This document shows, one piece after another, positions 51,795 through 59,027 of a DNA stretch of 64,000 nucleotides (positions are counted from its first letter, which is position 1; the number at the start of each line of letters is the position of its first letter). The position numbers and the translations under genes were made by a program. Source of the DNA: Amycolatopsis sp. WQ 127309 (lineage in GTDB: Bacteria; Actinomycetota; Actinomycetes; Mycobacteriales; Pseudonocardiaceae). The notes below the pieces were generated by a model, which did no database searches, had not been told where the DNA came from, and worked only from the letters and a program-made list of their open reading frames with translations. Location of the stretch: positions 1,116,001-1,180,000 of the forward strand of contig NZ_CP095481.1 of assembly GCF_023023025.1 (NCBI RefSeq), read 5' to 3'.

Positions 51795-51918
51795 GGAACG
51801 GACCGTTCCGGGGGGTAGCCGGAACGCGGAACAGTCACCATCACGTGGCCAACCACCCTGAACGGGGGTCGGCACGCCCACTCTACGCTGCTAACGTGAA
51901 CGTTCCGCGGTGTTCACG
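51795..51918. promoter_or_regulatory. Two palindromes in the protease/regulator divergent promoter region
   Basis: GGAACG-GAC-CGTTCC (51795-51809) lies on the protease side. CGTGAAC-N10-GTTCACG (51895-51918) lies just before the regulator start. Both share a GAAC/GTTC core. TACGCT (51884-51889) could be the -10 of the regulator. Confidence 0.45.
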
Positions 51919-51954
51919 CCCAGCGCACACACTGGTCGGGTGAAGGGACGAGCG

Positions 51955-52953
51955 GTGGCACAAGACGGGAACCTTCCACTGATCATCGATGGCGCCCGGG
52001 CGACCCGGGCATCGGTCGCCGAACTGCCGAAAGAGCTGACCGAAGCGCTCCGGACCGGCGAATTCCACCATGCCTTGAGACTCGCGATCGCCTACCGCGG
52101 CCTCTCGCTCGCCCGGTTGCGCGCGCACCTCGCGCTGCGCGGGGTCCAAATCGGACAGTCGACGCTGAGTTACTGGCAACGCGGGTTGCGTCAGCCCGAG
52201 GTACCCAAGGCGCTGCCGGCGGTCCGGGCCCTGGAATCGGTCCTCCAGCTGCCCGCGGACGCCCTCGTGGTGCTGATCGGCCCGCGACTGGTCCGCCGCG
52301 GCCACCAGCCGGCGGCGTCGTTCCACGACCTCCGTTCCGGTGACATGGGATCGATCGTCGAGGACCTGCTCGCCGAGCTCGGCGCGTACCCGTCGTCGAA
52401 CCACTACAACGGCGACCTCGAACTGCTGTCGGTCCACGACACGATCACGTTCGACGCCGAGCACCGCCAGGTCAGCCTCCGCACCCGCCTGGTGACGCGA
52501 GCGCGCCGGCACGGCCCGGACCGCTACCTGACGGTGTACAACGGCGATCCGGGCTGCCGGATCGACGACGTCGAGCTGATCACGGACGAGGGCTGCCGGG
52601 TCGGCCGGATGCGCCGCAACCCGGACGCGGACACGATGGCGACGGAGCTGCTGTTCGACCGCAAGCTCGCCGAGGGCGACATCCACGTGTTCTGCTTCGA
52701 GGTCCGCGACGACTCGGGTTCGGCGTCGCCGGGCTACTACCGGATGCTGCGCGACCGCTGCGCGAGCTACCTGGTCCAGCTGAGGTTCGACCGCAACGCC
52801 CTCCCGGCCCGCTGCACCCGCCAGGTCCGCGCCCGCGACGACGCCCTGCCGGTGGTGGCGGAGGAACTGGCGTGCGACATGGGCGGCGTGAGCAGCGCGT
52901 TCTTCAACGACGCGGGTCCGGGTTTGGCCGGGGTCGCGGTGGAGTGGAACTGA
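51955..52953 (+). CDS. XRE-type helix-turn-helix protein with unknown C-terminal domain
   Basis: 332 residues from a GTG with GAAGGGA in front. Residues about 20-95 include LRLAIAYRGLSLARLRAHL and GQSTLSYWQRGLRQPEVPKALPAVRALESVLQLPADALVVLI, a clear XRE helix-turn-helix. The remaining ~230 residues form an alpha-plus-beta domain without recognised motif, rich in Asp/Arg and containing TFDAEHRQVSLRTRLVT and FCFEVRDDSGSASPGYYRML. Such large XRE proteins often sense a ligand through the C-terminal domain. It starts the putative accessory system that continues with the P-loop protein after 170 bases. Confidence 0.8.
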   Translation: MAQDGNLPLIIDGARATRASVAELPKELTEALRTGEFHHALRLAIAYRGLSLARLRAHLALRGVQIGQSTLSYWQRGLRQPEVPKALPAVRALESVLQLPADALVVLIGPRLVRRGHQPAASFHDLRSGDMGSIVEDLLAELGAYPSSNHYNGDLELLSVHDTITFDAEHRQVSLRTRLVTRARRHGPDRYLTVYNGDPGCRIDDVELITDEGCRVGRMRRNPDADTMATELLFDRKLAEGDIHVFCFEVRDDSGSASPGYYRMLRDRCASYLVQLRFDRNALPARCTRQVRARDDALPVVAEELACDMGGVSSAFFNDAGPGLAGVAVEWN

Positions 52954-53050
52954 TTGGCGCAACGCCCCGCTGAATTGATCGGAATGTGATTACCCTGCGA
53001 GTGCACGATTTCACTCGAATGGGTGAAGAGTGTGTTTGAGCACAACAACT

Positions 53051-53066
53051 CCGGGACGGGTCCCGG
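53051..53066. promoter_or_regulatory. Palindrome upstream of the NTPase gene
   Basis: CCGGGAC-GG-GTCCCGG is a perfect 16-bp palindrome. It lies between a TTGAGC (about 53036) and TAAGGT (about 53076-53081), so it could be an operator within or near the promoter. Confidence 0.4.
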
Positions 53067-53123
53067 GATCGGCGTTTAAGGTATTGCCTTCCAGTCGGGG
53101 GAGACTGGACGGCAAGGAGAAAA

Positions 53124-54983
53124 GTGCCAGAAAACCTCTCCACCACACTCGGCGCACTGGTGGAAGCACAGGTCACCGACACCGGAAGAGCGCCGTCGCC
53201 GGTTCTGGTCCTCGAAGGAACCGGCGGCTCCGGCCGTTCCACGGCGTTGCGGAAAACGCTGGAGGAATACCGGGAAAAGACGCCGACAGCACTGGTTCAA
53301 CCGCACGACAACGGCGAACCCGCGGATTCCGCTGTGCGCGGCGTCCTCACCGCCGTAATGCTCGGTCTCACCCCGGGAATCCGCGGTTACGACGTCAAGT
53401 TCCCGCGCACGGTGATCGCGCAGATCGTCCTCAGCGAAGACTTCTCCGGGCTGACCGCGGCCGCGGCGCTGAGCCGGCTGAAGGTGGTGCTGGCCGCGTA
53501 CAGCGAGCCCGCCGCGGTGACCAAGTTCGTCGTCGGCCTGGTGGCCGCCGGTGGAGAGCTGGCCGCGAACCAGGCCGCCCCACCCGTCGCCGCGGTCACC
53601 TCCGCGATCGCGAAGCAGGTGGCCGCGGGCGTCCTGGCGGCCCTGCGCAAGCGGGCCTGGCAACGGCAGATCGACTGGGACGGCCTCGTGGCCTGGTTCG
53701 GCCACCAGGACAAGGGCTTCCGCTACAACGCCGCCCAGATCCTGATCGACCTCAGCAACCGGGCCCGCAGTGACCGTGCCGACCTGCGCGAAGGAGTGAC
53801 CGACCTGCTGGTCGCGGCCCTGCTCGCGGACCTGCGGCACAGCTGGGAATCGGCCCGCGGCACCGCACCGAACGCGCTCGTGCTCATCGACGACGCCGAC
53901 CTGCCCGGCCCGTCGGCCTTCATCGGCTCGCTGATCCGCGTCCGGGCCGGGCTGGCCGCCACGCGCGCCGGCCTGCCGGACCCGGTGAACGTGGCCGTCG
54001 CCTCCGCCGGCGCGCTGGCCGACGTGCTCACCGCGGACACCGGCTGGGCGGGTGGGGCCGACCCGGCCCGGCCGTGGGTGCGGGTGCCGGCCGCCGACCT
54101 CGGCGAGGAGGAGGTCTGCCTGCTGGCCCAGAGCTTCGACTGGGGTGGCGGACGCCGGTACGGCTTGATCACCCACCACCTCACCCACGGCCACCCGGAG
54201 GGGACGGGCATCGTCCTGCGCGCGCTCGTCGCCGCGCCCGAGCTGGCCGACGACCTCGACGGCCTGCTGCGCCGCCGCGGACCGGGCGACGTCCCGATCG
54301 AGCACCGGCTGCTGGAACCGTTCGCCCGCGGCCTGAGCGCGCGCAAGGACGTCGACGAGCCCCAGTTCGAGGCGCTCGTGACCCTGTCGGGCGCCCGTGA
54401 TCGGCACGAAGCCGAAGGGCTGCTCCCGCTGCTGCCGCACCCGATCGGCATCGGCTCCCCCGTGTTCACGTCACCGACGTTGTGGTCGCCGCCGGGAGCG
54501 GACGGCGGCCGCCTGCACCCGCTGGCCCGGTACGTCGGCCTGCGGCTCCTCGCCGCCCGCGACGACCCGGCGACCGGCTGGACGGCGGTGTTCCGGAAGC
54601 TGCGGGACCGCGCCGGGCCCGACGACCGGGCCGGCCGGCTGCACCACGAAAGGCTGCTGAGCGGCAAGGAGGTCGTGGCCAAGGAGCTGGCCGGCCTCCT
54701 GCGGGAGCTGCGGGCCGCGGACTGGCTGACCCTGCTCGACGAGGTCACCGCCACCCCGGACCCCCGGGAACGGGACTTCGCGGCCGTCTGCGGTCCGAAG
54801 CAGCCCGCGACCCCGGTGGACCACATCGTCGTGCTGCTCGGCGTGTTCCCCGCACTCCACGACCCGTGCCTCACCTCCGCGTGGAACCGCACGACCCTGC
54901 AGACCCTCGCCTCGCACAGCCTCACCCACCTGGCCGGGTACGGCGACGAGCGGCCGCCGTTCCTCATGTGGCCCCGGCGCTGA
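53124..54983 (+). CDS. Large P-loop NTPase-like protein with divergent Walker A
   Basis: 619 residues from a GTG (AAGGAG four bases before). Near the N-terminus VLVLEGTGGSGRSTALRKTL (about 27-46) is a P-loop in which the invariant Lys of GxxxxGK[ST] is Arg (GTGGSGRST). The hydrophobic strand with two acids NALVLIDDADLPG (about 252-264) looks like Walker B. SVASAG and GR/RR motifs further on resemble STAND/AAA ATPase sensors. The C-terminal ~250 residues are helical and unassigned. It is cytoplasmic (no signal or helix span). The gene is 28 bases upstream of the membrane-receptor gene and 170 bases downstream of the XRE gene. Confidence 0.75.
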   Translation: MPENLSTTLGALVEAQVTDTGRAPSPVLVLEGTGGSGRSTALRKTLEEYREKTPTALVQPHDNGEPADSAVRGVLTAVMLGLTPGIRGYDVKFPRTVIAQIVLSEDFSGLTAAAALSRLKVVLAAYSEPAAVTKFVVGLVAAGGELAANQAAPPVAAVTSAIAKQVAAGVLAALRKRAWQRQIDWDGLVAWFGHQDKGFRYNAAQILIDLSNRARSDRADLREGVTDLLVAALLADLRHSWESARGTAPNALVLIDDADLPGPSAFIGSLIRVRAGLAATRAGLPDPVNVAVASAGALADVLTADTGWAGGADPARPWVRVPAADLGEEEVCLLAQSFDWGGGRRYGLITHHLTHGHPEGTGIVLRALVAAPELADDLDGLLRRRGPGDVPIEHRLLEPFARGLSARKDVDEPQFEALVTLSGARDRHEAEGLLPLLPHPIGIGSPVFTSPTLWSPPGADGGRLHPLARYVGLRLLAARDDPATGWTAVFRKLRDRAGPDDRAGRLHHERLLSGKEVVAKELAGLLRELRAADWLTLLDEVTATPDPRERDFAAVCGPKQPATPVDHIVVLLGVFPALHDPCLTSAWNRTTLQTLASHSLTHLAGYGDERPPFLMWPRR

Positions 54984-55011
54984 CCACCCCACCTCCCGGA
55001 AGGACCCCACC

Positions 55012-56598
55012 TTGCCCTCGCGCTACCGCTGGGTGGTCGTGCCCCGTGCCGACCGCTTCCCGAAACTGTGGATCGACTGGCTCCGGCTCGGGCTCGTGGT
55101 CCTGCTGGCCGTCACCGCCACCGGCGTCGTCGTCTTCCGGCAGGACCTCGGCCGGCTGGCCACCTGCAACGACGGCTGGCCCGGTACCGCCGCCTGGTCC
55201 GCCGCCGGCGAGTGCGTCGGGTTGTCCGACGGCTCGTACGCCTTCGGCCTCGACCGGTTCGCCCCGGTGCTGCAGACGATCGACCACCAGAACGACGCGG
55301 CCGCCGACAGCTGCGACCCGGACGGCACGCCGGTCACCGTCGGCGTGCTGGTGACCATGTCCGACCGCTACACGGGCGGCCGCGCGGTGCACGAGCTCGA
55401 AGGCATGGCGGCGGGGCAGCGCCACGCCAACGGCACCGGCTGCGTGCACCCGATGCGGCTGGTGGTCGCGAACATCGGCGCGTACGGCCCCGACAGCGAA
55501 GGACTCGACGTCGCCCAAGCGCTCGCCGACCGGCCGGACGTCGTCGCGGTCGTCGGGATGGGCCTGAGCCAGGAACAGGCGGCCCGGACCGCGGACCTGT
55601 TCGCCGGCGCGAAGATCCCGATGGTGTCCGACGTGATCACCGCGGAGGGCTTCGACCAGACCGGCTCGCGCGAGGACCAGCCGCAGTTCGACTCGTGCGA
55701 CCCGGACATCACCTACCAGCGCGGGATCGGGCGGGACTACTTCTACCGCGTCGCTTACCGCAACCGGGTGCAGATCGACCGGCTCGCCGCCGTCGTGACC
55801 GCGCGGCCGGACTTCGTCATGGTGCCCACCGGCGGTTCCGACCCGTACACCTGCACCGCGCTGCCGATGGTGCAGCGCCGGTTCGGCGGCGACGTCACCG
55901 AGGTGAAGTTCGACGCCGACGAGTCCAGCACGGTGCTGCAGACGGCGAAGCGGATCTGCGGCACGGCCAAGGACGTCACCGTCGTGTACATCGCCCGCGG
56001 CAGCGACCTGGCCCGGCTCCTGTTCAGCCTCGACGAGGCGTTCGGCAGCGGCCAGTGCGCGGCGACGTCGGTGGCCGTGGTGAGCACCTCGGACGGCCAG
56101 CGGCTCCGCGCGGTCGAGGACAACCCGATGCTGGAGGACCTGCGGGTCCGCGCCCTGCGGTCGGCGAGCTTCGCCGCCGGCCGGGTGCGCCTGCTCACGA
56201 CGCTCGTCTCGGGCGCCGACAAGAAGCGCCCGGACAACCCCGGGTTCGCCGATCTGGAGGAGTCGTTCACCGCCGCCGGGTTCGACCTGGCGGACATCGA
56301 CGACGGCTGGGCGGTCAACGCCTACGACTCGACGGTCACGGTGTCCGAAGCGCTGCGCACCCTCCCGGCCGCGAAACCGGTCCAGCGCAGCCAGGTGAAC
56401 ACGGCGATCAGCGGCTTCTCCGCGGCGGGCCAAGCGGTCCGCGGCGCGGGCGGCATGATCACGTTCGACAACAGCGGCAACCGGGCCGACGCCGGCCCGC
56501 CCGTGGTCCGGGTCTGCCCCCTGCCACCGGCGACCGGATCCCGCCCGGCCCGCACGACAAGCGTGCCGGCGGGCCCGGGAGACCCGGCGACCTGCTGA
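55012..56598 (+). CDS. Membrane-anchored periplasmic-binding-fold protein
   Basis: 528 residues from a TTG with GGAAGGA in front. A short cytoplasmic start (PSRYRWVVVPRADRF) is followed by one membrane helix (LRLGLVVLLAVTATGVVVF, about 26-44). A long extracellular domain has a type I periplasmic-binding (Leu/Ile/Val receptor) pattern: VTVGVLVTMSDRYTGGRAVHELEGMAAGQRHAN, VVAVVGMGLSQEQAARTADLFAGAKIPMVSDVIT, DYFYRVAYRNRVQID, and IDDGWAVNAYDSTVTVSEAL. No ABC permease or ATPase genes are adjacent, so it is more likely a ligand receptor than a transporter component. Eight or more Cys may form disulfides. Likely partner of the P-loop protein. Confidence 0.8.
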   Translation: MPSRYRWVVVPRADRFPKLWIDWLRLGLVVLLAVTATGVVVFRQDLGRLATCNDGWPGTAAWSAAGECVGLSDGSYAFGLDRFAPVLQTIDHQNDAAADSCDPDGTPVTVGVLVTMSDRYTGGRAVHELEGMAAGQRHANGTGCVHPMRLVVANIGAYGPDSEGLDVAQALADRPDVVAVVGMGLSQEQAARTADLFAGAKIPMVSDVITAEGFDQTGSREDQPQFDSCDPDITYQRGIGRDYFYRVAYRNRVQIDRLAAVVTARPDFVMVPTGGSDPYTCTALPMVQRRFGGDVTEVKFDADESSTVLQTAKRICGTAKDVTVVYIARGSDLARLLFSLDEAFGSGQCAATSVAVVSTSDGQRLRAVEDNPMLEDLRVRALRSASFAAGRVRLLTTLVSGADKKRPDNPGFADLEESFTAAGFDLADIDDGWAVNAYDSTVTVSEALRTLPAAKPVQRSQVNTAISGFSAAGQAVRGAGGMITFDNSGNRADAGPPVVRVCPLPPATGSRPARTTSVPAGPGDPATC

Positions 56599-56663
56599 CC
56601 GGGCCGCCGGGGACGCGCCGCCGGTTTCCCGCCGGCGGGACACGAGCTACGCGGGTCCGCCGC

Positions 56664-57083
56664 TCACAGCACCTCGAACCCGTTGGCCTTGGCTGCCTCC
56701 GCCTGGCGGTCGTCCCGGGTCACGAAGGTCACCGGCGCGCCGCCGGTCAGTTCCGCCGTGTCGTGCATCGCGACCGCGATGTGGATCGCGCCGAGCGTGG
56801 ACACCGGGCTCCCGATCACCGTCCGTCGAGCCGCGGCGAAGACACGCGGATTCAGCGGGACGACTCCCAGCACCGTCCGCGAATCCTCGTCGAACCGGTG
56901 GAGGAGATCTGTCATGCCGGGCTTGGCCGCGGTGATCGCGTCGGCCAGTTCCAGCCGGGTGAGTTCGCTGGTCAGGACGAAGTGCCCGCCATCGAGGAGC
57001 AGTTCTCGCAGCTCAGCGTGGCCGGGCTCGTCGGCGAGATAGGCCGCGAACAAGGCGGTCGGGTCAGCGTAGAAGATCGTCAC
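56664..57083 (-). CDS. PIN-domain toxin-like protein (VapC family), active site incomplete
   Basis: 139 residues. Motif 1 is FYADPTALFAAYL (Asp7), motif 2 is RLELADAI (Glu), motif 4 is FVTRDDRQAEAA (Asp). The third acid, normally Asp in LDAIHLA, is Gly (LGAIHIAVAM, codon GGC). PIN RNases need these acids for Mg2+, so the toxin may be weakened or dead. It is coupled to the antitoxin gene by a four-base overlap, in the normal antitoxin-first order. Confidence 0.85.
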   Translation of the reverse strand: MTIFYADPTALFAAYLADEPGHAELRELLLDGGHFVLTSELTRLELADAITAAKPGMTDLLHRFDEDSRTVLGVVPLNPRVFAAARRTVIGSPVSTLGAIHIAVAMHDTAELTGGAPVTFVTRDDRQAEAAKANGFEVL

Positions 57084-57352
57084 CGTTCACCCCTGTTCCA
57101 GCGGATCGGACCCCAGCCGCGCGAGAGCTCCTCCAGCTTGTCGTGCCCCGGCGCCTCGCCCTCCGGCTCGAAGGCGAGCAGCTTGCCTTCGGCGATGAGG
57201 CGATCGCGTCGTTCCAGCGGGCTTTCCCCCTGCGCCACCACGACCCGCAGGGCCTCGGTGACCAGGTCGTTCATGCTGCGCCCCTCGGCTTCGGCTCTCG
57301 CCTTCAGCCGAGCGTGCAGCTCGTCGTCGATCCGGGTGATCAGCTGCTTCAC
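57080..57352 (-). CDS. Ribbon-helix-helix antitoxin (VapB/FitA-like)
   Basis: 90 residues from a GTG at 57352 (VKQLITRIDDELHARLKARAEAEGRSMNDLVTEALRVVV). This is a typical RHH DNA-binding N-terminus followed by a toxin-neutralising tail ending GWGPIRWNRGER. A GTG seven codons upstream is the alternative start. TATCAT (complement of about 57357-57362) lies six bases before the chosen GTG, suggesting a leaderless mRNA. An inverted repeat covers this -10. Confidence 0.85.
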   Translation of the reverse strand: MKQLITRIDDELHARLKARAEAEGRSMNDLVTEALRVVVAQGESPLERRDRLIAEGKLLAFEPEGEAPGHDKLEELSRGWGPIRWNRGER

Positions 57353-57359
57353 CCCACCA

Positions 57360-57388
57360 TGATAGCGCGCCACCCATTCGTGCTATCA
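57360..57388 (-). promoter_or_regulatory. Operator of the toxin-antitoxin pair
   Basis: TGATAGC-N15-GCTATCA, perfect seven-base arms around the presumed -10 and transcription start of the antitoxin gene; RHH antitoxins normally bind such repeats. Confidence 0.65.
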
Positions 57389-57410
57389 CTGTTCGAGCCA
57401 CGTAACAGAA

Positions 57411-57440
57411 AGGCCGCCCCGGACACGTCCGGGGCGGCCT
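57411..57440 (-). terminator. Terminator of sahH
   Basis: AGGCCGCCCCGGA / TCCGGGGCGGCCT, a 13-base perfect stem with loop CACG, 16 bases beyond the sahH stop. Confidence 0.8.
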
Positions 57441-57455
57441 GACCTGCGAAAAGGC

Positions 57456-58928
57456 TCAGTAGCGGTAGTGGTCCGCCTTGAACGGGCCTTCGACGTCGAC
57501 GTCGATGTACTCGGCCTGCTCCTTGGTGAGCTTGGTCAGCTCGCCGCCGAGCGCGTCGAGGTGGATCTTCGCGACCTTCTCGTCGAGCTTCTTGGGGAGG
57601 CGGAAGACCTCCTTGTCGTACTCCTCGTGCTTGGTGAACAGCTCGACCTGCGCGATCACCTGGTTGGAGAAGCTGTTCGACATCACGAACGACGGGTGGC
57701 CGGTCGCGTTGCCCAGGTTGAGCAGGCGACCCTCGGACAGCACGATGATCGTGTTGCCGTTCGGGAAGATCCACTCGTCGACCTGCGGCTTGATGGTGAT
57801 CCGCCGGATGCCCGGGTAGCGCTGCAGGCCCGCCATGTCGAGCTCGTTGTCGAAGTGGCCGATGTTGCCCAGGATCGCCTGGTGCTTCATCTTGGCCATG
57901 TCCTCGACCAGCACGACGTCCTTGTTGCCGGTCGTCGTGATCACGATGTCGGCGTTGGGCAGCGCGTTCTTCAGCGTCTGGACCTGGTAGCCGTCCATCG
58001 CCGCCTGCAGCGCGCAGATCGGGTCGATCTCGGTGACGATCACGCGGGCACCCTGGCCGCGCAGCGACTCCGCCGCGCCCTTGCCGACGTCGCCGTAACC
58101 GCAGACGACCGCGACCTTGCCGCCGATGAGGACGTCGGTGCCGCGGTTGATGCCGTCGATCAGCGAGTGGCGGATGCCGTAGCGGTTGTCGAACTTCGAC
58201 TTCGTCACGGCGTCGTTGACGTTGATCGCCGGGAACAGCAGCTCACCGGCCGCGGCCAGCTGGTACAGCCGCAGCACGCCGGTGGTGGTCTCCTCGGTGA
58301 CGCCGCGGATGCCCTCGCCGATCTTCGTCCACTTGCCGGTGTCCGAAGCGACCGACGCCTTCAGCAGCTCGAGGAACACGCGGAACTCGTCCGAGGTGTT
58401 CTCGTCCGGGGCCGGCACGACACCCGACTTCTCGAACTCGGTGCCCTTGTGGACGAGCATGGTGGCGTCGCCACCGTCGTCGAGGATCATGTTGGGACCC
58501 TCGCCGTCCCAGGTGAGCATCCGCTCGGTGCACCACCAGTACTCCTCGAGCGACTCGCCCTTCCAGGCGAAGACCGGGACGCCCTTGGGCTCCTCGGCCG
58601 TGCCGTTCGGGCCGAGGACGACGGCGGCGGCCGCGTGGTCCTGCGTCGAGAAGATGTTGCAGGACGCCCAGCGCACCTCGGCACCCAGCGACACCAGCGT
58701 CTCGATGAGCACGGCGGTCTGGACGGTCATGTGCAGGGAACCGGAGACCCGCGCCCCGCGCAGGGGGTAGACCTCCGCGTACTCGCGCCGCAGCGCCATC
58801 AGTCCGGGCATCTCGTGCTCGGCGAGGCGGATCTCCTTGCGGCCGAACTCGGCGGCATCGAGGTCGGCGACGGCGAACTCGATGCCGTTGCGGGTCTCGT
58901 GCCGCTTGGCAACGCTTTCGGGGGTCAT
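57456..58928 (-). CDS. sahH: Adenosylhomocysteinase
   Basis: 490 residues. It splits S-adenosylhomocysteine to homocysteine and adenosine, keeping the methyl cycle running. Motifs are [30 protein letters not shown], the NAD-binding signature [30 protein letters not shown] (about 262-291), [12 protein letters not shown] and the C-terminal KADHYRY, which reaches into the neighbouring subunit. It contains the ~40-residue insertion common to actinobacterial and eukaryote-parasite enzymes. In mycobacteria it directly neighbours tmk; here 7.1 kb of accessory DNA is inserted. Confidence 0.97.
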   Translation of the reverse strand: MTPESVAKRHETRNGIEFAVADLDAAEFGRKEIRLAEHEMPGLMALRREYAEVYPLRGARVSGSLHMTVQTAVLIETLVSLGAEVRWASCNIFSTQDHAAAAVVLGPNGTAEEPKGVPVFAWKGESLEEYWWCTERMLTWDGEGPNMILDDGGDATMLVHKGTEFEKSGVVPAPDENTSDEFRVFLELLKASVASDTGKWTKIGEGIRGVTEETTTGVLRLYQLAAAGELLFPAINVNDAVTKSKFDNRYGIRHSLIDGINRGTDVLIGGKVAVVCGYGDVGKGAAESLRGQGARVIVTEIDPICALQAAMDGYQVQTLKNALPNADIVITTTGNKDVVLVEDMAKMKHQAILGNIGHFDNELDMAGLQRYPGIRRITIKPQVDEWIFPNGNTIIVLSEGRLLNLGNATGHPSFVMSNSFSNQVIAQVELFTKHEEYDKEVFRLPKKLDEKVAKIHLDALGGELTKLTKEQAEYIDVDVEGPFKADHYRY

Positions 58929-59027
58929 AGTGGCGATTCCTCCAAGACTCGATGACTACCGAACACTACCGTTGTCCGCTCGACCTTCCCTAGAAAGCGA
59001 TTCGCAGCAGCTCAGGAGGCCTTCACC

